A DNA stretch of 48,786 nucleotides from Planctomycetota bacterium (lineage in GTDB: Bacteria; Planctomycetota; Phycisphaerae; Sedimentisphaerales; Anaerobacaceae), in contig VRUK01000034.1 in assembly GCA_019456195.1 (NCBI GenBank), forward strand, positions 1 through 48,786, read 5' to 3'. The position numbers were made by a program, and so were the translations under genes. Of the stretch, positions 16,549 through 25,303 are shown piece by piece. Each line of letters begins with the position of its first letter. The first letter of the stretch is position 1. The notes below the pieces were generated by a model that saw only the letters and a list, made by a program, of their open reading frames with translations, did not search any database and was not told where the DNA came from.

Positions 16549-17718
16549 CTAACGTGGTATTGCCGGATCATTTACCAGCATTGAATCCAGTCTATCTACG
16601 GGTTGGCTACCGAGCACGGGGACAGTGCCACGACGAATATCCTGTTCGTTCCAATAAGTATAGATATTGTCGTCGTTAATGCCGCAGAAAGAATTTTTTT
16701 CAAAACTTACATGGCTATCCATAAACAATACGTTTTGCCCGTTTCCTTCGTGAGTAATAGCATTTCCAGCTTTGATTTTTTCTCTATCACCATCCGGGTC
16801 GAAGTCGGCTATATTTTTCGGCTTTGCAGCAGGTGACATTATCCATGGATTCGGGTCGGCTGCCACGGCCATACCGGGTTCGCACGATGTTGTCAAAGGG
16901 TAGGGGCCGTAGGGCATATGATAAGAGAAGCTGCAGTGTTTTCTTGGCTCTGGGCCAAAGTCCCAGAGGTCGATAAGGCTTCTTTCGGTTACACCGTAGT
17001 CGGCGGGATTGAATTCAGTAGTTCCATATTCTTCTTTACAAACGAATGATTTTGGAGTTACCTCAGCATATTTGACGAGCAGGTACAAGCTTGCTGAAAT
17101 GCTTGCTCGACCATTAGTGCCATTTGCATCGCTCAGGCCGTATGCATCCCTGCTATTATCCGCAGCCCACCAGGGTGTGCGAGCCACCCATTGTCCGTTC
17201 ACACCGCCTGCGCGTGGGAACTCATCATCATAATCATTGCTGTATATTAGCATTGATTTACCGATACCTGAGAGATTTATTCCACAGACCATTCGGTGTG
17301 AAATAGTTGCATACCATCTGCCACCGATATTAAAACAAAAGAGCACAAAGAACAAAATCGGAGGAATCACCGCACCGATTGCTCCGAAGCCGTAGCCGGT
17401 CACGCAACCACCGCTTGATCCTATCAGGCTTAAGGCAATAACTCCGAGAAGAAATGCAATGCCACCGATCAAGACACTAATGCAAGCGATGCTGCTCACG
17501 AAATCAGATTTTGGACTCAAAATCCGTGGATCCAGCGCTGAGACCAAGCCCGGCACAAAACATGCAAAAGCAAAAAGTGCACAGACAAATGATGCTATTG
17601 CGATTCTGCTTATTCTGATCTTTACTGTGTTCGTAACAGTTAGAGGCGGCGTCAAGGGTGAGTTGCAAGAATTACAAAAATGTTCCGGATTTTCTTTACC
17701 ACACTTTGGACAGTTCAT
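16549..17718 (-). CDS. Zinc-ribbon membrane protein with prepilin-like H-x(9)-DG tail
   Basis: The N-terminus is a zinc ribbon (CPKCGKENPEHFCNSC, residues 3-18). Three or four hydrophobic segments follow at about 35-130. The soluble C-terminal half starts near GINLSGIGKSMLIYSNDYDD, which matches the region after the TM helix in planctomycete DUF1559-type pseudopilins. Near the end, HEGNGQNVLFMDSHVSF is the H-x(9)-DG-like motif of that group, here with MDSH in place of the exact DG. So a cytoplasmic zinc ribbon and a membrane bundle are joined to a DUF1559-like outer domain. The gene lies between two sulfatase genes with gaps of 34 and 24 bases, which argues for co-transcription. Function is unknown. 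Confidence 0.7.
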   Translation of the reverse strand: MNCPKCGKENPEHFCNSCNSPLTPPLTVTNTVKIRISRIAIASFVCALFAFACFVPGLVSALDPRILSPKSDFVSSIACISVLIGGIAFLLGVIALSLIGSSGGCVTGYGFGAIGAVIPPILFFVLFCFNIGGRWYATISHRMVCGINLSGIGKSMLIYSNDYDDEFPRAGGVNGQWVARTPWWAADNSRDAYGLSDANGTNGRASISASLYLLVKYAEVTPKSFVCKEEYGTTEFNPADYGVTERSLIDLWDFGPEPRKHCSFSYHMPYGPYPLTTSCEPGMAVAADPNPWIMSPAAKPKNIADFDPDGDREKIKAGNAITHEGNGQNVLFMDSHVSFEKNSFCGINDDNIYTYWNEQDIRRGTVPVLGSQPVDRLDSMLVNDPAIPR

Positions 17719-17742
17719 TTTTATTCACTTGATATATTAATA

Positions 17743-19173
17743 TTATTCCGGTTTTTTGTCCCAGGGCTGAGGTGGTGTCGGGTCGTATTTTGGTCTGGCG
17801 TCCTCAGCGGGGAAGGAACGTACGACGGCCTCGAGTTTTCTTCGTGCGGCGATGATCTCTGGGGCTTTGCTGTCGATGAGGTTGTTTGTCTCGCCCGGGT
17901 CGGCCAACAGGTCGAATAATTTGGCGCTTTTGCCGTCCAATACCCAGAGTTTATATTGTTTATCGCGGACGACGCGGTCGGTGAATTTCATTTTGGGCGT
18001 AACGCCTTCTGCGGTAAGTCTGGCGGCGCCAAAGCCCATAGCCATAATCCAGTTCCGGGGTGAATCGTTTGTCTTACCGAGGATGAGCTTTGCGATTGAA
18101 TGGCCGTCAATAACAACGCCTTTCGGCAGTTTGGCAGAGGCTAATTCGGCGAAAGTGGGCATCATGTCGGTGAAGTCGGTCAGGGCATTTGTGACAATAC
18201 CGGCGGGTACGAGGCCGGGACAGTTGACGATGAAGGGGGCTCCGGGTCCGGGTTCGCCGAGAGAGGCTTTGCCGCCTCTGACGAGACGGCCGTTCATCCG
18301 TGCGCTGATACCCTTGCTTGTGCCGTTGTCGGTTGTGAAGAACACGATTGTGTTCTCGCGAATGTTAAGCTCGTCCAGTGTTTTGATGAGCCGGCCAACG
18401 GCAAGGTCGGTGTAGCGAACCATCGCTTTGAACTGCTCCATTTTGCCTTCGGCATCGGGATCTTGTGGTGTGGTTACAAGGGGCCCGTGTGTCAGTGCCA
18501 TAGGGAAGTACAGCATCATCGGCTCGTTCTTGCGGCGTTTCATAAAGTCAATCAGGAAATCCACAAACACGTCGGTGCCGAATCTGCCTTTATATGTTTT
18601 GCTGCCCTGCTTGGTGTTGATGTAAGGATCCCAGTAGCGTTTTGCACTGGGCGGGTTTTGTGATTCATAGCCTGTCCAGATGCAGTGCTCGTCGAAGCCG
18701 TGCTGCTGCATAGTATCCGGCTGGACACGGAAGTCGTTAATCTGCCATTTGCCTGCGGCGGCGGTTACATAGCCGGCTTTTTTTAGCACACGCGCAAAAG
18801 AGAAGTTGTGTTTGTGGTCGAAATGGCAGCCGGCCCCCCAGCGGGGTACGTCCCAGTGATTGCACCAGCCGTGGCGGAATGGGTATTGACCGGTCAGCAG
18901 CGTAGCGCGGGTGGGTGTGCACTGAGGCATCGAATAGGCGTTAGTAAAGCGCATTCCTCCTTTGGCGAGCATATCGATGTTGGGGGTTTTCATTTCCTGG
19001 CCGCCGTAGCAGCTTAACCACTCGGGACCGAGGTCATCGACCATGATAAATAATATATTTGGCTGCTTTGCAGTTTTTCTGTTTCCGGCAGGCGCACTTT
19101 TACAGCCAGCCAAATGTAACATTGCTGCGGCAGTGCCGCCGGCTGCTGAACGAAGAAATTGACGTCGATACAT
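17743..19173 (-). CDS. Tat-exported lipoprotein sulfatase (CTPTR type)
   Basis: The start is set at ATG 19173 (MYRRQFLRSA), which has AAAGGG upstream and does not overlap the preceding gene; an earlier start at 19221 would. A Tat motif (RRQFL) and lipobox LAGC (Cys24) give an exported lipoprotein. The metal site IMVDDLGPEWLSCYG (about 43-57) and maturation site CTPTR (Cys85) fit type I sulfatases, as do TAAAGKWQIND and FFTTDNGTSKG. The 476-residue length is normal. The sequence differs clearly from its neighbours, so the four sulfatases are not recent copies of each other. The substrate is unknown. Confidence 0.92.
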   Translation of the reverse strand: MYRRQFLRSAAGGTAAAMLHLAGCKSAPAGNRKTAKQPNILFIMVDDLGPEWLSCYGGQEMKTPNIDMLAKGGMRFTNAYSMPQCTPTRATLLTGQYPFRHGWCNHWDVPRWGAGCHFDHKHNFSFARVLKKAGYVTAAAGKWQINDFRVQPDTMQQHGFDEHCIWTGYESQNPPSAKRYWDPYINTKQGSKTYKGRFGTDVFVDFLIDFMKRRKNEPMMLYFPMALTHGPLVTTPQDPDAEGKMEQFKAMVRYTDLAVGRLIKTLDELNIRENTIVFFTTDNGTSKGISARMNGRLVRGGKASLGEPGPGAPFIVNCPGLVPAGIVTNALTDFTDMMPTFAELASAKLPKGVVIDGHSIAKLILGKTNDSPRNWIMAMGFGAARLTAEGVTPKMKFTDRVVRDKQYKLWVLDGKSAKLFDLLADPGETNNLIDSKAPEIIAARRKLEAVVRSFPAEDARPKYDPTPPQPWDKKPE

Positions 19174-19192
19174 TGTTACCCTTTTCTGTTTT

Positions 19193-20638
19193 TTATAAGC
19201 CGCCTTTGGCCTTTTTGGCAAGCTGATTACAGCGTCTTCGCAGGTATGTTAAAGTCCTTTGATATTTATCGTCTTTTGCGAGGTTTATTGTTTCGGCCGG
19301 ATCGTTTTCCAGGTCGTAAAGCTCCTCGTAATCGTAGTCAATATATCTGGCGTATTTGAAGCGCTTGGTGCGCAGGGCCTCGCTTTTGGCGATGGTTTTG
19401 TGCTCGAATGGATGCTCGTAGAAGAATTCGCTCCGCCATCGCGGCTTTCTGCCTTTTAGCAGGGGCACAAGGCTTCGACCCTGCATTTGCCGCGGGGCTT
19501 TGAGGTGGGCAAGCTCCAGGATGGTCGGGGCGATGTCCACATTGAGCGCCATCTGGTCGAGAGTGAGGCTGCGGTGTTTGCTGTTTGCTCTGGGGTCGTA
19601 AACGAGAAGGGGAACGCGGATAGACATCTCATGCGGGAACCATTTTCCTGCCAGGCCGTAGTCGCCGAGATAGAAGCCATTGTCGCCGATGAGTATTATG
19701 ACTGTGTTATCGTCAAGGCTGAGCTGTTTCAGCCGATCGCGGATTTTCCCGATGACGATATCGACGCCTGTGATAAGGCGGTAGTAGCTCCTGACGGATT
19801 CCTGGAATTTTTCGTTGTTCGGGAAACGCTTCTCCCAGCGCCTGCGTGCTTCTGAGTTTCGCAGGAATTCGGGCAGGGCGTCGAAATAGCGAGGATGGGC
19901 CGTCTCGGGTGCCGGAATGGCGTCATCCTTGTACAGATCGGAGTAAGCGCGGTCGTAAATGAACTGACGCGGGTCGCTGTCCTGGACGTGAGGGGCCTTG
20001 AAACTAACGGACAGGCAGAACGGCCGGTCTTCTGAGCAGCCCTGCAGGAACTCAATCGCCTGCTCGCCCATAATCTGCGTGAGGTGTTTGTAGTTTCCGT
20101 TTTCATCTTTGTTTTCGTATTTGCCCTGGCCGGGGAAGCCCTTCCAGTAGTCGTATTTGTCGATGGGCAGGTCTTTTTTAGGCCCGACGCCGTACTTTCC
20201 TATAAAGCCGGTTCGGTATCCGGCCTGACTTAAGAGCAAAGGGTAAGTTTGGGCAAGTGCTTCTTCGGAGAAATGCGTGCCGAAGCCTTTGATGCCGTGA
20301 CGGCTGGTCCACTGGCCGGTGAAGATGCTGGCCCGGCTGGATGCGCAGATAGAGGTGGTGACAAAGGCGTTTGTGAACCTTACGCCGTTTTCCGCCAGGT
20401 CGTCCATATTAGGCGTCTGGATTATGAAGTTGCCGGCGCAGCCCATGGCATCGGCCCGATGGTCGTCGGTCAGTAAGAAGATTATGTTCGGCTGTTTTTT
20501 TGCGGCGGTGCGGCGTTCGGCAAGATTTCGGTCGCAGCCGGTTAAAGATATCGCCGCGGCTATGGAGCCGCCCGCTGCGAGAGATAGAAATTGACGCCTG
20601 CTTACTTTCGAGTTTCTGACGGAGTGAATATTGTCCAT
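19193..20638 (-). CDS. Tat-exported lipoprotein sulfatase with unusual CASSR site
   Basis: Type I sulfatase fold with Tat motif (SRRQFLSLAA) and lipobox LTGC (Cys35). The metal site reads LLTDDHRADAMGCAG (about 55-69), typical of the DDHR subgroup. The maturation site is CASSR with Cys98, so the proline of the common CxPxR motif is replaced by Ser. Some sulfatases tolerate other residues here; whether this one is matured needs testing. Later marks include FIGKYGVGPKKD, SFKAPHVQDSDPRQF and ILIGDNGFYLGDYGLAGKW. The last motif is common in enzymes acting on sulfated polysaccharides. The length of 481 is normal. It is the first gene of the three-sulfatase run. Confidence 0.92.
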   Translation of the reverse strand: MDNIHSVRNSKVSRRQFLSLAAGGSIAAAISLTGCDRNLAERRTAAKKQPNIIFLLTDDHRADAMGCAGNFIIQTPNMDDLAENGVRFTNAFVTTSICASSRASIFTGQWTSRHGIKGFGTHFSEEALAQTYPLLLSQAGYRTGFIGKYGVGPKKDLPIDKYDYWKGFPGQGKYENKDENGNYKHLTQIMGEQAIEFLQGCSEDRPFCLSVSFKAPHVQDSDPRQFIYDRAYSDLYKDDAIPAPETAHPRYFDALPEFLRNSEARRRWEKRFPNNEKFQESVRSYYRLITGVDIVIGKIRDRLKQLSLDDNTVIILIGDNGFYLGDYGLAGKWFPHEMSIRVPLLVYDPRANSKHRSLTLDQMALNVDIAPTILELAHLKAPRQMQGRSLVPLLKGRKPRWRSEFFYEHPFEHKTIAKSEALRTKRFKYARYIDYDYEELYDLENDPAETINLAKDDKYQRTLTYLRRRCNQLAKKAKGGL

Positions 20639-20823
20639 TTTGCTCTCCCTATTGTTTTATATAGCATTGACTTCGGGACTTCCTTTTGGTCTATTATAGA
20701 TATAAAAGCAAAAGGACGAGATATCAAGAAAGAAAGTGAAAATCTCGCAGAGGATTTGAGCAGCCTATGGGTTTATAGCTTTTAAGTTCTTTTTATATAG
20801 CGAGCTTGGAGAGTCAATGAGGT

Positions 20824-21546
20824 ATGGATAAAAATGAGAATATAGAGATGGCAGAAACAGAAGAAAGAAAGCCTGCAAGGAACTGGAAAGAGTCGAAAGT
20901 AATTTTTCTTGTATTACCCATTATATTAATAGTTCTTGTTCCTTTGGGAGGATTCCCTTATCTGTGTGGCAGATTAAACTATCCTTTAACTCTTGCTTGT
21001 ATGTTTTATCCGATAGCATTTATATTTCTTATTTGCTGTTTTGTTACAGGTATTGGAAGGTTCTTTCGAGACCGGAGGGAACACAGCGGCAAGAAAAAAC
21101 TTTTAATCATTGCTCAAATTGGCATATCTATAGTGGTTGTAGTATTATTTATCGAACATTACTTTATTCCAAGGGAATATGGCATACGTCCTCCTACTAA
21201 TCCATTCACTTATGGTTTCAGGGACCGCATAAGAAGCAAGGCTGATATTAAAGCTATAAGAGATTGGATGAGAACACTTGATAAAGAAGATTATGATGAG
21301 TCTGGCGTTCGATTGCCTCGGGATGAATGGCCCAAATCGTTGAAAGTATTAAAACCTCCTAGTGTTGATCTTTACACGGATGATAATGGTAATCCTAAAG
21401 TTAGGATCGTATGGGGCGGGGGCTTTTTTCATTGGGGTGTGGAGATAGGTATGGAGGATATGGTAATTCCTCCATCGGATTTCAATCATATGGATGAATA
21501 TTGGCTGCTTGTGGAAACCGGTGTTTATGTCTGGGATCAAGGGTAA
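20824..21546 (+). CDS. Membrane protein with conserved soluble C-terminal domain, family unknown
   Basis: Three hydrophobic segments lie at about residues 27-48, 57-78 and 95-112, followed by a soluble domain (about 130-240). Its wording, KADIKAIRDWMRTLDKED then RIVWGGGFFHWGVEIGMEDM and SDFNHMDEYWLLVETGVYVW, looks like a lineage-specific planctomycete family, though I cannot name it. The ATG at 20824 has GGAGAG ten bases upstream. The gene is on the strand opposite its neighbours, convergent with trmD and divergent from the sulfatase run, and so separates two halves of the translation operon. It looks like an inserted gene. Confidence 0.75.
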   Translation: MDKNENIEMAETEERKPARNWKESKVIFLVLPIILIVLVPLGGFPYLCGRLNYPLTLACMFYPIAFIFLICCFVTGIGRFFRDRREHSGKKKLLIIAQIGISIVVVVLFIEHYFIPREYGIRPPTNPFTYGFRDRIRSKADIKAIRDWMRTLDKEDYDESGVRLPRDEWPKSLKVLKPPSVDLYTDDNGNPKVRIVWGGGFFHWGVEIGMEDMVIPPSDFNHMDEYWLLVETGVYVWDQG

Positions 21547-21584
21547 TAAAAGTTGTTGGCCAGAAAGGGTGTGCGCAGAATACT

Positions 21585-22280
21585 CTACTTTTTATCTTTA
21601 TTGTTCTGAAGTAAGTCCGGTCGCCATTTTTTTGTTCGTTCGAGGGATCGCTGTTTGCGCCATTCGGCGATTTTTGCGTGGTCGCCGCTTAGGAGGATAT
21701 CGGGGACCTTCATATCACGAAAAACCTCCGGCCTTGTGTATTGCGGGTATTCTAAGAGGCCTTCGCTGAATGAATCATCTTTCGCTGAGTCCTCATCGCC
21801 GAGGGCGCCGGGTAATAATCTTACAACCGCATCGATGATTACCATAGCGGCCAGTTCGCCGCCGTTTAAGACATAATCTCCAATCGATATTTGCTCGGCG
21901 TCGAGGCCGATACGAATTCGCTCATCGAATCCTTCATATTTTCCGGCGATTAAAATAAGGCGTTTTTCGGCGCTTAGTTCGGCGGCTTTTTTCTGGTCGA
22001 ATTTCTGGCCCTGTGGGGTAAGGAGGATGGTGCGGCCTTTGTCGGGTGATAATTTCTGGACGTGCTCGAAGCAGTCGAAAACCGCACCTGGCATCATGAC
22101 CATACCCGGGCCGCCGCCATAAGGTTTATCATCAACCTTTCTGTAACTGTCAGCGGCGAAGTCCCGAATGTCAGTGAGGGCTATTTCGACCAGGGACGCC
22201 TCCTGTGCCCTGTTTAATATCGAGCAACTCAAGGGCGATTCAAACATCCGGGGAAAAAGCGTAAGAACATCTATTCTCAT
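21585..22280 (-). CDS. trmD: tRNA (guanine-N1)-methyltransferase
   Basis: TrmD methylates G37 in tRNAs with G36 and so prevents frameshifting. The 231-residue protein has all the family marks: [18 protein letters not shown] at the start, [34 protein letters not shown] (the SAM-binding trefoil-knot loop) and [17 protein letters not shown]. The C-terminal [13 protein letters not shown] and [12 protein letters not shown] complete the fold. It lies 116 bases after rpsP; the rimM gene that normally sits between them is missing. A terminator-like hairpin falls in the gap. Confidence 0.97.
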   Translation of the reverse strand: MRIDVLTLFPRMFESPLSCSILNRAQEASLVEIALTDIRDFAADSYRKVDDKPYGGGPGMVMMPGAVFDCFEHVQKLSPDKGRTILLTPQGQKFDQKKAAELSAEKRLILIAGKYEGFDERIRIGLDAEQISIGDYVLNGGELAAMVIIDAVVRLLPGALGDEDSAKDDSFSEGLLEYPQYTRPEVFRDMKVPDILLSGDHAKIAEWRKQRSLERTKKWRPDLLQNNKDKK

Positions 22281-22310
22281 TGGACTTCAGGTCAAAAACC
22301 CCATGCAAAA

Positions 22311-22347
22311 TCCTTCGACCATTCGCTTGCACTCAGGGCAGGCGCGA
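22311..22347. repeat. Dispersed repeat between rpsP and trmD
   Basis: CCTTCGACCATTCGCTTGCA followed by CTCAGGGCAGGC is a diverged copy of the repeat at 13221-13262. Both lie in intergenic edges of the same operon region. Confidence 0.45.
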
Positions 22348-22356
22348 GGATAAAAC

Positions 22357-22384
22357 AGCCCTCCAATGAATAAATTGGGGGGCT
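22357..22384 (-). terminator. Hairpin terminator between rpsP and trmD
   Basis: AGCCCTCCAAT and ATTGGGGGGCT form an eleven-base-pair stem with one mismatch. On the minus strand it is followed by GTTTTAT. It lies directly after the rpsP stop and could end or weaken transcription into trmD. Confidence 0.7.
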
Positions 22385-22395
22385 AAATATGGTTT

Positions 22396-23232
22396 CTATT
22401 CTTCTTTTGCTTCGGCTTCTTTATCGCCAGCTTTTTCTTCTGCCTTTTCTTCTTTTGCGGCGGCCTTTTCTTCAGCCTTGGCCTCTTTTACAGCAGCTTT
22501 TTCTTCTTTGGCGTTTTCTTTTTCAACCTTGGCTTCGGCCTCTTTATATATCTTTTCATGGGCCTTAACCTCTTTTGCAGCAGCCTTTTCTTCGGTCTTG
22601 GCTTCTTTGGCTTCGACTTTTTCTTCTTTGGCCCTGGCTTTTTCTTCGGCTTCAGCCTTTGCTTTTGCTTCGGCCTCGACTTTGGCTTTTTCTTCATCAG
22701 CTTTAGCTTCGGCCTCGGCCTTGGCTTTTGCTTCTTCAGCCTTGACTTTTGCTTCGGCTTCAGCTTTTACTTTTGCCTCGGCATCTGCTTTTGCTTTTGT
22801 CTCAGCTTCGGCTTTTGCTTTTACTTCAGCTTCGGCTTTGGCTATTGCCTCAGTTTCAGCGTTTGCTTTTGCTTCAGCTTCTTTTTGGACGGCAATCTTT
22901 TGAGCCTTGTTGAACAGCTTGCCTTTGGCGCTGGCTATTGACCTGGCTTTTGCCTGTCGCGCAGCTTGATCTTCGGCGTATTTATGTTTAATACCCTGTC
23001 GAAGCAGGATTTGCGAGACCGTATCTGAGGGTATTGCCCCTTTACTGAGCCAAAACTCTGCACGCTCCTTATTGAGGACAATCTGTTTGGCCTGGTCTTT
23101 TTCAATCGGGTCGTAATGACCGAGCTTTTCGAGAATTCTGCCATCTCGCGGTGTGCGGGATTCGACCGCATTGATTCTAAAGAAGGGCCTGTGCCGCCTG
23201 CCGATCCTGGTCATTCTTAACTTTACTGACAT
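22396..23232 (-). CDS. rpsP: Ribosomal protein S16 with long Ala/Lys/Glu repeat tail
   Basis: Residues 1 to about 85 are a normal S16 ([55 protein letters not shown]), a small-subunit assembly protein. Family members usually end near 80-100 residues; this one runs to 278. From about residue 100 the chain is nearly all Ala, Lys and Glu in loose repeats such as [20 protein letters not shown] and later [10 protein letters not shown], predicting a long charged single helix. The start ATG 23232 has GAAGGAAG upstream. On the assembled ribosome the tail would have to project outwards. The reading frame is intact to the end, so this is not an obvious frameshift product. Confidence 0.95.
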   Translation of the reverse strand: MSVKLRMTRIGRRHRPFFRINAVESRTPRDGRILEKLGHYDPIEKDQAKQIVLNKERAEFWLSKGAIPSDTVSQILLRQGIKHKYAEDQAARQAKARSIASAKGKLFNKAQKIAVQKEAEAKANAETEAIAKAEAEVKAKAEAETKAKADAEAKVKAEAEAKVKAEEAKAKAEAEAKADEEKAKVEAEAKAKAEAEEKARAKEEKVEAKEAKTEEKAAAKEVKAHEKIYKEAEAKVEKENAKEEKAAVKEAKAEEKAAAKEEKAEEKAGDKEAEAKEE

Positions 23233-23396
23233 AATTTCTTCCTTTCATTAATATATAATCAATTTCCGTGGTCTGAATCTGTGCAAATCACGGAACGCGT
23301 TTACAATTTAAAAAAATGTAATTTAGTAATCTACACCATTTCCCCGGGAAATCCAAGTGTATTTTAGCGAAATTTTGATTTTTGCGGATTTCTGCC

Positions 23397-23729
23397 TTAT
23401 TTGGGCATCGAAAGACTTTTGCGACATAAGGCGTAACCGTTTATGAAGATCGCGAAGTTTGCCGGGTCAATTTTGGCGTCGTCGGCGATTCTCTGCGTTT
23501 GTTCGTCAGTCAGACTGTCGGCGTTTTGTTTTTCAGTCGGGGTCATTATCGCCACCGCTTTTTTCAATTGTTCCAGTTCCTCATGGGTGGGTGCAGCCAA
23601 CATACCCAGCTCACTGCTGCCTTCGGTGTCCTTGAACTGGTTTCTTATCAGTTTGCCGAATTCGTTATCGGAAAAGCGGGCAACTTTTACGAGATATTGC
23701 TCAATTGACATTTTATTTTTTATCGTCAT
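23397..23729 (-). CDS. Small protein resembling the SRP54/Ffh M domain
   Basis: The start at ATG 23729 follows AGGAAAATAA. The 110-residue protein is all-helical in character. Its second half, AIMTPTEKQNADSLTDEQTQ followed by RIADDAKIDPANFAIFINGY, aligns by eye with the end of the Ffh M domain in this window. There the text is YSMTPSERRDPDIIDSSRRR then RVAAGAGVAVNDVSSLVKTF. The M-T-P-x-E turn, the 'RIA/RVA' and the following helix are placed alike, but the arginine-rich RNA-binding stretch is replaced by DEQTQ. It could bind hydrophobic helices without SRP RNA. It lies between a sulfatase (28 bases upstream) and rpsP. The relation is my inference from reading and needs a profile search. Confidence 0.6.
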   Translation of the reverse strand: MTIKNKMSIEQYLVKVARFSDNEFGKLIRNQFKDTEGSSELGMLAAPTHEELEQLKKAVAIMTPTEKQNADSLTDEQTQRIADDAKIDPANFAIFINGYALCRKSLSMPK

Positions 23730-23757
23730 TTATTTTCCTGTTACTCTTACCTATGTT

Positions 23758-25206
23758 CTATTTCGATGAGAACGACAAAGGCTTCGGTGTTACAACAAGG
23801 CCGGCCGGTCGCTGGCCTGTGCCTTTGCGATCGACGTCGCCGAGGTCCCGGCGTGCCATTTCAGCCAGGGCGAAAAGACGCTTAACCACATCAGGATGCT
23901 GGTCCGCGACATTATTTGTTTCGGCGATGTCGGCTTGAAGATTATACAAATTAAGGGGTGTATCTGGTATCCCTTTTCCCCAGTTTCGTTTTTTCATCTT
24001 GAACGGCAGATGCAATTTCCATTTTCCGGAGCGTACGGCCTGCAATTGGTCCATCTGGTAATAATAGAATACCTTATGCGGCGATTTTGTACCTCTTTTG
24101 CCAGTCATAAGCGGCCAGATGTTTTTGCCGTCGATGATGCGGTCGGTTGGGGCCTTTGTGCCAGCCAGTTTTGCTAATGTCGGCATTATATCCAGTGTCG
24201 AGGCTAATTCGTTGCAGGTTTTTCCTGCGGGGATTTTGCCCGGCCATCGCATAATGGCCGGCTCGCGCATCCCGCCTTCGGCAGTACTGCCTTTGAATCC
24301 GGAAAGCGGAAGATTGCTTCCGCCCCATCGCTGAGCTGCGCCGTTGTCGGATGTGAAGACAACGAGAGTGCGGTCATCGATGTTCAGGTTCTTTAGCGTT
24401 TGGAGAATCTGTCCTGTGGAGAAGTCAATTTCTTCCACGCAGTCGCCGTAGCCGTCGTTGGCGGATTTGCCGCGGAAGTTATCGCTGGAATGGACTGGGT
24501 TGTGCGGCATTGTGTGCGGCAGGTAAACGAAGAATGGTTTATCCTTATTAGACGTGATAAATTTTATCACCTGCTGGGTGTAACGTTTTGTAATGGTATT
24601 CTGGTTGACGGGTGCCTCGATGACTTTTTTGTTTTGCAGTAATGGCAGGGGGGGGCGGTTGGAGTTTTTTCTTGCGCCCATATCATTGCTGTAGGGGATG
24701 CCGTAGTAGTAATCGAAACCCTGGCTTGTGGGCAGGAATTGCGGCTGGTCACCTAAATGCCACTTGCCAACACACGCTGTGGCGTAGCCCCGTGACTTTA
24801 GCACTTCAGCAATAGTGATTTCATTCGGATTGAGTCCCTTTTTGCCGACGGGGAACAGGACACACAGGTTGTCGCTGTCCTGATGCATGTTAACACGGCG
24901 GGGATAGCAACCTGTCATCAGGCTCGACCGGGAGGGTGTACAGACGCCGCTGGTAACATAGAAACTCGTAAAACGCATTCCTTCATCAGCCATCCGGTCG
25001 ATGTTCGGTGTTCTGTGTTTCTTCGAGCCGAAACAGCCGAGGTCGCCATAGCCCAAATCGTCACAGAAAATGATAATGAAGTTAGGCTTATCAGCCTGGC
25101 TGTTTCCACTTTGGAGGAATTCATTCGTACAGCCGGCCAGTACGGCACCGAGGGCCGTTGCGCTGGCAATCTTTAGAAAATTACGACGGTTTAAGCTTTT
25201 ATTCAT
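23758..25206 (-). CDS. Tat-exported lipoprotein sulfatase (CTPSR type)
   Basis: A type I sulfatase with Tat motif (NRRNFLKIA), lipobox LAGC (Cys26), metal site FCDDLGYGDLGCFG (about 47-60) and maturation site CTPSR (Cys89). Additional marks are ACVGKWHLGD, TMPHNPVHSS and VFTSDNGAAQRWGG. The length of 482 is normal and the protein is closest in layout to the sulfatase at 15123-16514. It sits between ffh and the M-domain-like gene on the same strand, with gaps of 97 and 28 bases. An exported catabolic enzyme in this place is unexpected. The substrate is unknown. Confidence 0.93.
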   Translation of the reverse strand: MNKSLNRRNFLKIASATALGAVLAGCTNEFLQSGNSQADKPNFIIIFCDDLGYGDLGCFGSKKHRTPNIDRMADEGMRFTSFYVTSGVCTPSRSSLMTGCYPRRVNMHQDSDNLCVLFPVGKKGLNPNEITIAEVLKSRGYATACVGKWHLGDQPQFLPTSQGFDYYYGIPYSNDMGARKNSNRPPLPLLQNKKVIEAPVNQNTITKRYTQQVIKFITSNKDKPFFVYLPHTMPHNPVHSSDNFRGKSANDGYGDCVEEIDFSTGQILQTLKNLNIDDRTLVVFTSDNGAAQRWGGSNLPLSGFKGSTAEGGMREPAIMRWPGKIPAGKTCNELASTLDIMPTLAKLAGTKAPTDRIIDGKNIWPLMTGKRGTKSPHKVFYYYQMDQLQAVRSGKWKLHLPFKMKKRNWGKGIPDTPLNLYNLQADIAETNNVADQHPDVVKRLFALAEMARRDLGDVDRKGTGQRPAGLVVTPKPLSFSSK

Positions 25207-25303
25207 AATGGTTTTTTCCCATTAGCAAATTTCAAGAAATCAGAGGAATATGTCCCTTGTTTTTGCAGGGGTGACAGCCTTGCGCGGGAATGACAACTAA
25301 ACT

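Noticed and set aside
22478..22941. Plus-strand Phe/Ala/Ser-rich frames that look like membrane proteins
   Set aside because: They are complements of the Ala/Lys/Glu tail of S16; the composition follows from the repeat.
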